Both the position numbers and the translations under genes were made by a program. The notes beneath the pieces were generated by a model. It had not been told where the DNA came from. It did no database searches and saw only the letters and a program-made list of their open reading frames with translations. From positions 4,960,001-5,024,000 of the forward strand of contig NZ_RAPR01000001.1 of the NCBI RefSeq assembly GCF_003610235.1: a stretch of DNA of 64,000 bases. Reading direction: 5' to 3'. Position 1 is the first letter of the stretch. Every line of letters starts with the position of its first letter. The stretch comes from Catellatospora citrea. GTDB taxonomy: Bacteria; Actinomycetota; Actinomycetes; Mycobacteriales; Micromonosporaceae. Positions 46,134 to 54,200 of the stretch are shown here, one piece after another.

Positions 46134-47737
46134 AGCTGCCGAAGCTCACGCGCGACCAGCCGTTGCGGGTGAAGCTGACGGCGTACACGATGCTGCTGCT
46201 GGTCCTGGCGATCGTGCTGATCGGGGTGGCCAGCCACCTGGCGATGCGGCGCTACCTGACCGACCGCGTCGACAGCGACCTGTCGGGCGCCCGGCTGCTG
46301 CTGGAGGACGAGATGTCCAAGGCGTCCTTCCGCCCCGGCACCAGCACGGAGGTCTTCCTGCCCAGCGACTTCATCATCGGCTGGGAGAAGGCCGCCCCGG
46401 TGCCCGCGGGGGACGACCCCTGGGGGTTCGAGAAGCCGCCGAACGTGACCCGGCAGGACCTGCCGCAGCTGCCGCCGCCGAGCGAGCTGCGCGGCCGGGC
46501 CGGTGACTACTTCACCGTCAAGGCGCGCGACGGCGCGCCGCACTGGCGGGTGATGGTGGGTGAGCTGAAGTTCCGCGGCGAACCCACCGGGGTGCTCGTC
46601 GTCGCCGAGCGCACCACCACCATCGACGCGGCCGTGCACCGGCTGCTGTGGATCAACATCTACGGCGGCGCGGCCGTGCTCATCCTGGCCGCGATGATCG
46701 GCACCGAACTGGTCCGGCGCAGCCTGCGGCCACTGGCCGCGATCGAGAAGACGGCGAAGGCCATCGCCGGCGGCGACCTGACCCAGCGCGTGCCCGACCC
46801 GGAGGAGGGGTGCACCACGCCCCGCACGGAGGTCGGCTCACTGGCCCGTGCGCTCAACGCGATGCTGGCGCAGATCGAGACCGCCTTCACGGCCCGTGCC
46901 GCATCCGAGACGTCGGCCCGCGCGGCCGAGTCCATCGCCCGCGACGCCGCCGTGGCCGCACAGGTCTCCGAGGGACGCGCCCGCCGCTCCGAGGAGCGGA
47001 TGCGGCGGTTCGTCGCCGACGCCTCGCACGAACTGCGTACGCCGCTGACCACCATCCGCGGCTTCGCCGAGCTCTACCGGCAGGGCGCGGCCCGCGCGCC
47101 GGAGGAGACCGCCTCCCTGGTCAAGCGGATCGAGGACGAGTCCCGCCGGATGGGCCTGCTCGTCGACGACCTGCTGCTGCTGGCCCGGATGGACCAGGAG
47201 CGCCCGCTGCGCCCGGCCCCGGTCGAGCTGCGCGTGCTGGCCGTCGAAGCGGTGCAGGCCGCCCGGGTGATGGACCCGGCCCGGCCGATCGAACTCGTCG
47301 TCGCGCCCGACGCCGGCCACCTGGTGGTCGCCGGGGACGACGCCCGGCTGCGCCAGGTCATCGGCAACCTCATGAGCAACGCCCTGGCCCACACGCCACC
47401 GGGCACCCGCGTGCAGTTGCGGCTGCGCTCCGAGTCGGGGCAGGCTGTGCTGGAGGTGGCCGACGACGGCCCCGGCCTCGACCCGGCCCAGCGGGACCGG
47501 GTGTTCGAGCGCTTCTACCGGGCGGACGCCGCGCGCACCCGCCGCGCCAACGGCCACGTCAGCACCGGGCTCGGCCTGGCCATCGTGGCCGCGCTGGTGG
47601 AGGCGCACCAGGGCACGATCGAGGTCGACAGCGAGCCCGGCAAGGGTGCCGTGTTCCGGGTGCGGGTGCCGCTCGTTGAGATCGACGACGATGCCGATGA
47701 TCAGTCCGACGACCCGTCGCAGCAGGTGGACGCCTGA
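46130..47737 (+). CDS. Membrane sensor histidine kinase (MprB-like)
   Basis: The 535-residue kinase starts at the GTG overlapping the regulator stop. Two membrane helices (about 14-34 and 174-194) frame an extracytoplasmic sensor of about 140 residues. A HAMP domain (RSLRPLAAIEKTAKAIAGGDL), a helical insert, HisKA (VADASHELRTPLTTIRGFAEL, His in DASHE) and HATPase_c (NLMSNALAHTPPGT; DDGPGLDP; TGLGLAIV) follow. An Ala/Glu-rich coiled-coil insertion between HAMP and HisKA is longer than usual. It should phosphorylate the regulator encoded immediately upstream. Confidence 0.93.
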   Translation: MKLPKLTRDQPLRVKLTAYTMLLLVLAIVLIGVASHLAMRRYLTDRVDSDLSGARLLLEDEMSKASFRPGTSTEVFLPSDFIIGWEKAAPVPAGDDPWGFEKPPNVTRQDLPQLPPPSELRGRAGDYFTVKARDGAPHWRVMVGELKFRGEPTGVLVVAERTTTIDAAVHRLLWINIYGGAAVLILAAMIGTELVRRSLRPLAAIEKTAKAIAGGDLTQRVPDPEEGCTTPRTEVGSLARALNAMLAQIETAFTARAASETSARAAESIARDAAVAAQVSEGRARRSEERMRRFVADASHELRTPLTTIRGFAELYRQGAARAPEETASLVKRIEDESRRMGLLVDDLLLLARMDQERPLRPAPVELRVLAVEAVQAARVMDPARPIELVVAPDAGHLVVAGDDARLRQVIGNLMSNALAHTPPGTRVQLRLRSESGQAVLEVADDGPGLDPAQRDRVFERFYRADAARTRRANGHVSTGLGLAIVAALVEAHQGTIEVDSEPGKGAVFRVRVPLVEIDDDADDQSDDPSQQVDA

Positions 47738-47796
47738 TGAACCGCGCCTTCGACCCCGCTTTCGACCCGTGACCGGCCGCGACTCACAGACTTTTT

Positions 47797-47814
47797 CCAG
47801 AACCAACCCAGAAC
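47797..47814 (+). promoter_or_regulatory. CCAGAAC direct repeat, 11-bp period, upstream of the HtrA gene
   Basis: CCAGAAC occurs exactly at 47797-47803 and 47808-47814. The one-turn spacing is the usual arrangement for tandem OmpR/PhoB-type regulators, and the gene sits next to such a regulator. The repeats are 31-48 bases before the HtrA start, so the transcription start must be close. Confidence 0.55.
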
Positions 47815-47844
47815 TGACGCAGCGTCGCAAGGAAGACTGAGGAC

Positions 47845-49260
47845 ATGAGCGAGTACGACAAGCCCCAGACCGCAGCGCAGCCGACCGAACCGGTCGACAC
47901 TGCCGCCGTACCCCCGCGTCCGGAGGCGACGGCCGGCACCGTGCCGGGCACTCCTGCTCACGCGGCATCCGACGACACCGCGGTCACCGCCCCTCAGGCG
48001 GTGACCCCGGCACCCGGCCTGCCGGTCGAGCCCGCCCCGGCGACGTGGCCGCAGCCGGCCGTCGCCGCGCAGCCCGGCCCGCAGCCGCCGGCCCACGCCT
48101 ACCCGGCCACGGCCTACCCGCAATCCGCCCCGCCGTCGGCCTACCCGCAGTCGGCTCCGCCGTCGGGCTACCCGCAGTCCGCGCAGCCCGGCTCCGCGTA
48201 CCCGGGGACTCCGGCGGGTTACCCGACGTCCGGTTACCCGGCCGCCGGTTACCCCACGGGCTCGTACCCGACCGCGGGCCAGCCCGCGTGGACCCCGCCC
48301 GGCACGCCCGGCAAGAGCGTCGGGGGGACCATCGCGAAGGTGGCCCTGGGCTCGGTCGCCGCGGTCGTGCTCGCGCTGGGCTCCGGCGTGGCCGGAGCGG
48401 TGATCGCGACCAACTACGCCGAGGACGGCAAGATCACGGTGTCGTCCGGCAGCACCGCCGCCGCGCCCGTGGTGGACCGCTCGTCGCTGGCCGGCGTGGC
48501 CAAGGCGATGCAGCCCAGCGTGGTGAACATCAGCACCGGGTCCGGCGAGGGCTCGGGCATCGTGCTCACCGAGGACGGCTACATCCTCACCAACAACCAC
48601 GTGGTCGCCGGGGCCCAGAACCAGGACGTCACGGTCACCCTGTCCAGCGGCAAGAAGGTGCCGGCCAAGGTCGTGGGCACCGACCCGCGTACCGACCTCG
48701 GCGTGGTGAAGGCGAACACCAACGGCCTGACGCTGGCCCCCTTCGGCAACAGCGACCAGGTGGCCGTCGGCGACACCGTGCTGGCCATCGGCAGCCCGCT
48801 GGGCCTGCGCGGTTCGGTGACCGCCGGCATCATCAGCGCCCGCGACCGCACCATCTCGGTCGGCGAGGGCCGCTCGACCTCGCTGTCCGGCCTGCTGCAG
48901 ACCGACGCCCCGATCAATCCCGGCAACTCCGGCGGCGCGCTGGTCAACACCAAGGGTGAGGTGATCGGCATCAACACCGCCATCGCCACCAACGGCAGCA
49001 GCGACGGCAACATCGGCGTCGGCTTCGCCATCCCGAGCAACAAGGCCAAGGGCATCGCCGAGCAGATCATGAACGGCAAGCCGGTGAGCCACCCGTACCT
49101 CGGTGTCTCGGTGACCGCCTCGAACGACGGCGGCGCCGCGGTCAGCGCGGTGACCGAGAACAGCCCGGCCAACAAGGCGGGGCTGCAGAAGGGCGACATC
49201 ATCAGCAAGTTCAACGGGAAAATCATCAACGACAGCGATGACCTGGTGTCTGCCGTCTAA
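47845..49260 (+). CDS. HtrA/PepD-like trypsin-fold serine protease, PDZ domain cut by in-frame TAA
   Basis: The 471-residue product has a cytoplasmic N-terminus with YPQSAPPS/GYP-type repeats (about 90-150), one membrane helix (about 165-185) and an exported protease domain with the catalytic triad NNHVVAG (His), RTDLGVV (Asp) and NPGNSGGAL (Ser). The PDZ domain begins YLGVSVTASNDGG. It stops at TAA (49258-49260) after NDSDDLVSAV, in the middle of PDZ; the next 29 codons continue the domain in the same frame. HtrA/PepD degrades misfolded envelope proteins and acts with MprAB in mycobacteria. The ribosome-binding site is AAGGAAG. Confidence 0.9.
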   Translation: MSEYDKPQTAAQPTEPVDTAAVPPRPEATAGTVPGTPAHAASDDTAVTAPQAVTPAPGLPVEPAPATWPQPAVAAQPGPQPPAHAYPATAYPQSAPPSAYPQSAPPSGYPQSAQPGSAYPGTPAGYPTSGYPAAGYPTGSYPTAGQPAWTPPGTPGKSVGGTIAKVALGSVAAVVLALGSGVAGAVIATNYAEDGKITVSSGSTAAAPVVDRSSLAGVAKAMQPSVVNISTGSGEGSGIVLTEDGYILTNNHVVAGAQNQDVTVTLSSGKKVPAKVVGTDPRTDLGVVKANTNGLTLAPFGNSDQVAVGDTVLAIGSPLGLRGSVTAGIISARDRTISVGEGRSTSLSGLLQTDAPINPGNSGGALVNTKGEVIGINTAIATNGSSDGNIGVGFAIPSNKAKGIAEQIMNGKPVSHPYLGVSVTASNDGGAAVSAVTENSPANKAGLQKGDIISKFNGKIINDSDDLVSAV

Positions 49261-49350
49261 TCGGGCACCGTCGGGCAGCAGGTGACCGTCGAGTTCACCC
49301 GAAACGGCGAGGCCAAGACGGCAACGGTGACGCTCGGCGAAGCGTCCTAA
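49261..49350 (+). other. In-frame remainder of the HtrA PDZ domain after the TAA
   Basis: From 49261 the same frame is open for 29 codons (SGTVGQQVTVEFTRNGEAKT, then ATVTLGEAS) and ends in tandem stops TAA TAG (49348-49353). These residues are the expected last strands of an HtrA PDZ domain. A single C-to-T change (CAA to TAA) at 49258 would explain the interruption; readthrough, a recent mutation or a sequencing error cannot be told apart here. Confidence 0.8.
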
Positions 49351-49353
49351 TAG

Positions 49354-49946
49354 CAGCGCACAGGATCTGTGCCTCCTCCCCACCCGGCGGCGGGCGGGGG
49401 TGACCATCGGGGTTGGTCACCACCGCCCGCCGCCACCTTTGTGCCCGGAGTCGGGGCGCGCCATCGGCTGCCAGCGGTTCCGCCGCACCACCCGCACCGA
49501 CGCCTTGGCCGGGCCGGCACCACCGTCCCCGATCCGGCGCACACCGCGCTGCCGCCGCCTCCCGCGACCGCATCGCTCCGCGAGCGGCTGGATCTAGGAG
49601 GTTTATCGTCGCTCTGGCGACGACAAACCTCCTAGATGTGTTCGGCGTCGCGGGGTGATGCGGCGATTTCCTGTAAATGGCTGTCGACTCACCTCGACGG
49701 CGCGGTGGGGTCAACGCAAGATCTGTTGTTGTGGACGCTGGACGTTGCCATGGCCACCGCCAGCGTCCACAAGAACGGATCAACGCCCGTGGGGCGAACC
49801 GTTGCCGGGCAACGGGACCGGGGCGGTGCGACGGGCGGTGGGGACGGCGAAGGGCGGGCATCCCGGAGGATGCCCGCCCTTCGTCTCGGTATGGCTGCCC
49901 GTCCCGGGGAGGCGGCCCCGGGACGGGCAGGGTCGGTGCCCTGGCG
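49354..49946. other. Non-coding spacer with five strong stem-loops between HtrA and RND genes
   Basis: No supported gene lies here. Five inverted repeats were counted: 49386-49434 (20-bp arms, one mismatch), 49592-49637 (21-bp arms, one mismatch), 49720-49781 (22-bp arms, two mismatches, 18-base spacer), 49848-49883 (16-bp arms, perfect) and 49895-49930 (15-bp arms, perfect). The last two probably terminate the RND transcript. The others exceed what termination needs. Confidence 0.7.
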
Positions 49947-52900
49947 TCAGCGAACGGCCTCGGCCAGGTCCTCGTCGGTCAGGTCGGTGCGCGGCTGCTG
50001 CGCGACGGGCGCGGCGGTCGGCTCGGCGTGACCCTCGTGGCGCGGGGCGGCGTGCTTGCCCGCGTTGCGCTTGCGCTTGACCCGGGCCTTGAAGCCCTCC
50101 ACCAGGGAGTAGAGGACCGGCACCAGGACCAGCGTGAGCAGCGTGGAGCTGACCAGACCGCCGATCACCACGACGGCCAGCGGCTGCGAGATGAAGGCGC
50201 TCGACTCGGTCAGGCCCAGCGACATCGGCAGCAGCGCGAAGATGGTCGCCACCGCCGTCATCAGGATCGGGCGCAGGCGGCGGCGGCCGCCCTCGATGAT
50301 CGCGTCACGCGTGGTGTAGCCGTCGGCCCGGTACTGGTTGATCAGGTCGAGCAGCACGATCGCGTTGGTGACCACGATGCCGACGAGCATCAGCAGACCG
50401 ATCATCGCGGCCAGGCCGAGCGGCTGGCCGGTGATGGCCAGCAGACCCAGCGCGCCGGTCGCCGCGAACGGCACCGAGATCAGCAGGATCAGCGGCTGCA
50501 CCAGCCCGCGGAACGTGGCGATCATGATGATGAACACCAGCGCGATGGCGACCAGCATGGCCAGGCCCAGGTCGGCGAAGGCGTCCTGCTGAGCCTCGGT
50601 GACACCGCCGATGGAGTACGTCGCGCCGTCGGGCAGGTCGAGGGTCTTCAGCTTCTTGTCCAGCTCGGCGTTGATCGTGCCCAGCGCCTCGGCGCTCGGC
50701 GTGCCGGTCACCTTGGCCGTGCGGACCTGGTCCACGCGGTTGATCTGGCTCGGGCCGGCGACCGTGTTGACGTCGGCGACGTCGTCCAGGGTGACGCCGG
50801 GGCCGATCGGCAGGGCGCGCAGCGCGGCGATGTCGGCCGGGGCCGCTCCGCTGCGCAGCACCACCGGCTGCTCGATGCCGTTGAGCACGACGCGGGTCAG
50901 CGTGGTGCCGCGGAACGCCTGCCCGACCAGCTGCCCGAGTGCGGCGTCGCTCAGCCCGGCCCGCGCCGCCGCGGCCCGGTCCAGGGTGACCTGGACCTGC
51001 GGGGTGTTGGCGGCCAGGTCGCTGTCGACCTCGGTGACGTTGGGCAGCTCGGCGACGGCCGCGCGGATCTGCTCGGCCGCGGCGCGCAGCGTGGCGTCGT
51101 CGGCCGCCTCGACCGCGACCTCCAGGCCGTTGCCGCCGAAGCCGCCCTGCACCGCGCCGACCACGACCTCGCCGACGGCGCTGTCGTCCAGTGCGTCGAT
51201 CTTGTCGCGCAGCGAGTCGGTGAGCGTCTTCTGGTCCGTGCCGGTTCCCGAGGTCACCTGGAAGCGGGCCTGGGTGGTGTTGGCGCCGCCGCCACCGCCG
51301 AAGATGCCGCCGCCACCGCCGACCGTCACCTGGTACGACTTCACGCCGTCGGTGGAGTCGAGGATCGTCTCGATCCGCTTGGCCGCCTCGTCGGTGGTGG
51401 CCAGCGAGGTGCCGATAGGCATCGTCTGCGAGATCGAGAACGAGTTGCCGGAGCTCTCGATGAAGCTGGTCTCGATCCGGGTGGCGAGGAAGCCGGTGCC
51501 GGCGATCACGCCGAACGCCAGCAGCAGGGTGACGAGCCGGTGGCCCAGCGACCAGCGCAGGATCGGCACGTACGCCCGCTGCAGGGGGCTGCGCAGCTCC
51601 TTGGCCTCGGCCTTGGTCCGGATCGCCTCGAGCTCCTCGGCGGTGCCCTGCGGCGACTTGAGGAACCAGTACGCCATGACCGGGACGATGGTCAGCGACA
51701 CCAGCAGGGAGGCCAGCAGCGCCGCGGTCACGGTCAGGCCGAACGGGCCGAACAGCTGGCCGACCATGCCGCCGACCAGCGCGACGGGCAGGAACACCGC
51801 GACGGTGGTCAGCGTCGAGGCGGTCACCGCGCCGGAGACCTCCTTCACCGCGGTGAGGATGGCCTCCTTCTTCGGTTCGCCGTACTCCAGGTGGCGTTTG
51901 ATGTTCTCCAGCACCACGATCGAGTCGTCGACCACCCGGCCGATCGCGATCGTCAGACCGCCCAGGGTGAGCAGGTTGAGCGAGTAGTCGCCGGCCCACA
52001 GTGCGATCAGCGCGATGACCACGCTCACCGGGATCGACACGGCGGTGACCAGGGTCGAGCGGACCGACAGCAGGAAGACCAGGATCACCAGCACGGCGAA
52101 GGCCAGGCCCAGCGCGCCCTCGGTGGTCAGGCTGCTGACCGAGCGCTCGACCTCGGGTGCCTGGTCGAAGATGACCTGCAGCGCGCCGCCCGTGCCGAGC
52201 TGTGCGGCGAGCTCGGGGAGCTTGTCGTTGACCTGGTGCGAGATCTCCACGGCGTTCGCGCCGGGCAGGGCGGTGACGCCGACGCCGAGGCTCGGCTTGC
52301 CGTTGGTGCGGGTCAGCGTGGTCGCGTCGGCGGGCGCCGAGACGACCGTGGCGACGTCCTTGAGCTGGGTGGGAGCGGCCGGGGCGGCGGGCTTGCCGGC
52401 GGTCGGGCGCGCGGCGGCGGCCGAGCCGAGGTAGAGGTCGCCGAGCTGCTCGACGGTGGTGAAGCGACTGCCGACCGCGACCGAGTAGACCAGGCCGCCG
52501 TCGCTGATCACGCCGCCGGGCATGCTGACGCCGTTGGCGGTCAGCGCGCCGGTCACCGCCTGCGCGGTGAGGCCCTTGGCGGCCAGCTTGGCCGGGTCCA
52601 GGTTGATGGTGACCTGCGGGGTGCGGTCGCCGGACAGCGTCGCCTCGCGTACGCCCTCGATGTTGTTCAGGGCCGGCAGCACGGTGGCGCGCACGCGGCG
52701 GGCCAGCTCCTGGTCGTCGCCGCCCGCGCCGCTGGCGGCCAGCTGGATGACCGGGATGTCGTCGGTGGTGCCCGCGAACACCGTCGGGTCCACGTTCTGC
52801 GGCAGCCGGGCGTCGATGCGCGCCAGCGCCTGCTGGATGTCGCCCTCGACCTGGTCGACGTCCGCGCCGAAGTCGAAGGCCACGCTCACGGAGACGGAGC

Positions 52901-53162
52901 CGTTGCGCGACGTCGACGTCACGCTGGTCACCCCGCTGACGCCGGCGACCGCCTGCTCGATCGGGATGGCGACCTGCTGCTCGACGATCTCGGGCGTGGC
53001 GCCGGGGTATGCGGCGACCACGGAGACCATCGGGAACTGCAGGTCGGGGAACATCTGCTGGCGCAGCTGCGGCAGCACGAAAGCACCCGCACCGAGGATC
53101 GCCACGCTGATCAGCGCGACTAGTCCGCGGTTGGCGAGGCTCAGCCTGGCCAGGAATGACAT
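49947..53162 (-). CDS. RND-superfamily efflux permease (AcrB/HAE1-like)
   Basis: The 1071-residue protein has the duplicated 6+6 helix RND layout. It starts FLARLSLANRGLVALISVAI, with the first porter loop AAYPGATPEIVEQQVAIPIE, the GGLTIAIGRVVDDSIVVLEN helix-4 acidic pair needed for proton relay, and a second half ending in the helix-10 to 12 repeats (GLAAMIGLLMLVGIVVTNAI). A Gly-rich loop (GGGGGIFGGGGG) lies in the second porter part. It resembles HAE pumps rather than MmpL. No adaptor or outer-membrane channel gene is nearby, as expected in a monoderm. It is divergent from a two-component system. Confidence 0.93.
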   Translation of the reverse strand: MSFLARLSLANRGLVALISVAILGAGAFVLPQLRQQMFPDLQFPMVSVVAAYPGATPEIVEQQVAIPIEQAVAGVSGVTSVTSTSRNGSVSVSVAFDFGADVDQVEGDIQQALARIDARLPQNVDPTVFAGTTDDIPVIQLAASGAGGDDQELARRVRATVLPALNNIEGVREATLSGDRTPQVTINLDPAKLAAKGLTAQAVTGALTANGVSMPGGVISDGGLVYSVAVGSRFTTVEQLGDLYLGSAAAARPTAGKPAAPAAPTQLKDVATVVSAPADATTLTRTNGKPSLGVGVTALPGANAVEISHQVNDKLPELAAQLGTGGALQVIFDQAPEVERSVSSLTTEGALGLAFAVLVILVFLLSVRSTLVTAVSIPVSVVIALIALWAGDYSLNLLTLGGLTIAIGRVVDDSIVVLENIKRHLEYGEPKKEAILTAVKEVSGAVTASTLTTVAVFLPVALVGGMVGQLFGPFGLTVTAALLASLLVSLTIVPVMAYWFLKSPQGTAEELEAIRTKAEAKELRSPLQRAYVPILRWSLGHRLVTLLLAFGVIAGTGFLATRIETSFIESSGNSFSISQTMPIGTSLATTDEAAKRIETILDSTDGVKSYQVTVGGGGGIFGGGGGANTTQARFQVTSGTGTDQKTLTDSLRDKIDALDDSAVGEVVVGAVQGGFGGNGLEVAVEAADDATLRAAAEQIRAAVAELPNVTEVDSDLAANTPQVQVTLDRAAAARAGLSDAALGQLVGQAFRGTTLTRVVLNGIEQPVVLRSGAAPADIAALRALPIGPGVTLDDVADVNTVAGPSQINRVDQVRTAKVTGTPSAEALGTINAELDKKLKTLDLPDGATYSIGGVTEAQQDAFADLGLAMLVAIALVFIIMIATFRGLVQPLILLISVPFAATGALGLLAITGQPLGLAAMIGLLMLVGIVVTNAIVLLDLINQYRADGYTTRDAIIEGGRRRLRPILMTAVATIFALLPMSLGLTESSAFISQPLAVVVIGGLVSSTLLTLVLVPVLYSLVEGFKARVKRKRNAGKHAAPRHEGHAEPTAAPVAQQPRTDLTDEDLAEAVR

Positions 53163-53486
53163 GACGACTCCAGGTGCATCACGGTCGAGCGATATGGGGG
53201 ATTGCGACCGCCGCAGTCAACCAGGTCAACGCGCAGGAACTGTGAACCGAACCTGAAAGCCAGCCGAAAGCCGCTACGAGTTCGTCACAGTCGTTCTTCG
53301 GGAGTTGCCGGGTGAGACAGGGGGAACGGTTCCCCAACGTACAAGCCATCGACCGGCGAATCAGTCGAAATCGGGCGTGAGCTCGGTGACTTTCAGCATT
53401 TATTCGGGTTCTCTGCAGGGGGCATGCGGGCGGGCTCGGGCACACTGGCCACGCCCGATGACGCGCGCACCTGGTGGGAGTGGTCG
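53163..53486. promoter_or_regulatory. Divergent promoter region with GAAAGCC direct repeat (11-bp period)
   Basis: This 324-base spacer between the RND gene and the second two-component operon has no gene. GAAAGCC occurs at 53255-53261 and 53266-53272, one helical turn apart, preceded by CT; CTTTCAG (the same core reversed) lies at 53390-53396 nearer the TCS. A GTCAAC-N3-GTCAAC pair is at about 53216-53230. Control of the pump by the divergent regulator is the simplest inference. Confidence 0.55.
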
Positions 53487-54200
53487 ATGAAACCGGAGAA
53501 GGGCGAGCAGCGCCGCCTGCTCGTGGTGGACGACGAGCCGACCATCGTGTCGCTGCTCTCGGCCAGCCTGCGATTCGTCGGCTTCGAAGTGCGCACCGCG
53601 GCCACCGGCGCGCAGGCGCTGGCCGTGGCCGCCGAGTTCAAGCCCGAACTGCTGGTGCTCGACGTGATGCTGCCCGACTGCGACGGCTTCGAGGTGGTCC
53701 GCCGGCTGCGGGCCGGCGGTGCGCACGTGCCCGTGCTGTTCCTGACCGCCCGTGACGGCGTGCAGGACAAGATCACCGGGTTGACGGTGGGCGGCGACGA
53801 CTACGTCACCAAGCCGTTCAGCCTGGAGGAGGTCGTCGCCCGGATCCGGGCCGTGCTGCGCCGCACGTACACCGGCGCGGCCGCGCCCACCGACGACACC
53901 ACGCTGCGTTTCGCCGACCTCGAACTCGACGAGGAGACCCACGACGTACGCCGGGCCGGCAAGCTGGTGCGGCTCAGCCCGACCGAGTTCAAGCTGCTGC
54001 ACTACCTGCTGGTCAACGCCGACCGGGTGGTCAGCAAGGCGCAGATCCTCGACCACGTCTGGCGCTACGACTTCGGCGGCGACGCCCGGATCGTCGAGTC
54101 CTACATCTCGCTGCTGCGCCGCAAGGTCGACACGGTCGACCCGCCGCTGATCCACACGCTGCGCGGGTTCGGCTACTCCCTGCGGCTGCCGAGATCGTGA
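53487..54200 (+). CDS. OmpR-family response regulator, paralogue of the one at 45438
   Basis: The 237-residue protein starts at ATG (MKPEKGEQRRLLVVDDEPT) after GGGAG; 21 upstream in-frame codons are unlikely. The receiver has VVDDE, LLVLDVMLPDCDGFEVVRRL (acceptor Asp), FLTARD and YVTKPFSLEEVV. The winged helix is LSPTEFKLLHYLLVNADRVVSK. It shares long identical blocks with the regulator at 45438, so the two systems arose by duplication. It overlaps its kinase gene by GTGA. The divergent RND pump is the probable target. Confidence 0.93.
   Translation: MKPEKGEQRRLLVVDDEPTIVSLLSASLRFVGFEVRTAATGAQALAVAAEFKPELLVLDVMLPDCDGFEVVRRLRAGGAHVPVLFLTARDGVQDKITGLTVGGDDYVTKPFSLEEVVARIRAVLRRTYTGAAAPTDDTTLRFADLELDEETHDVRRAGKLVRLSPTEFKLLHYLLVNADRVVSKAQILDHVWRYDFGGDARIVESYISLLRRKVDTVDPPLIHTLRGFGYSLRLPRS

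Noticed and set aside
49677..53123. A 1148-codon open frame opposite the RND gene
   Set aside because: Shadow of the RND gene; Arg/Asp/Gln-rich with no membrane segments or motifs.
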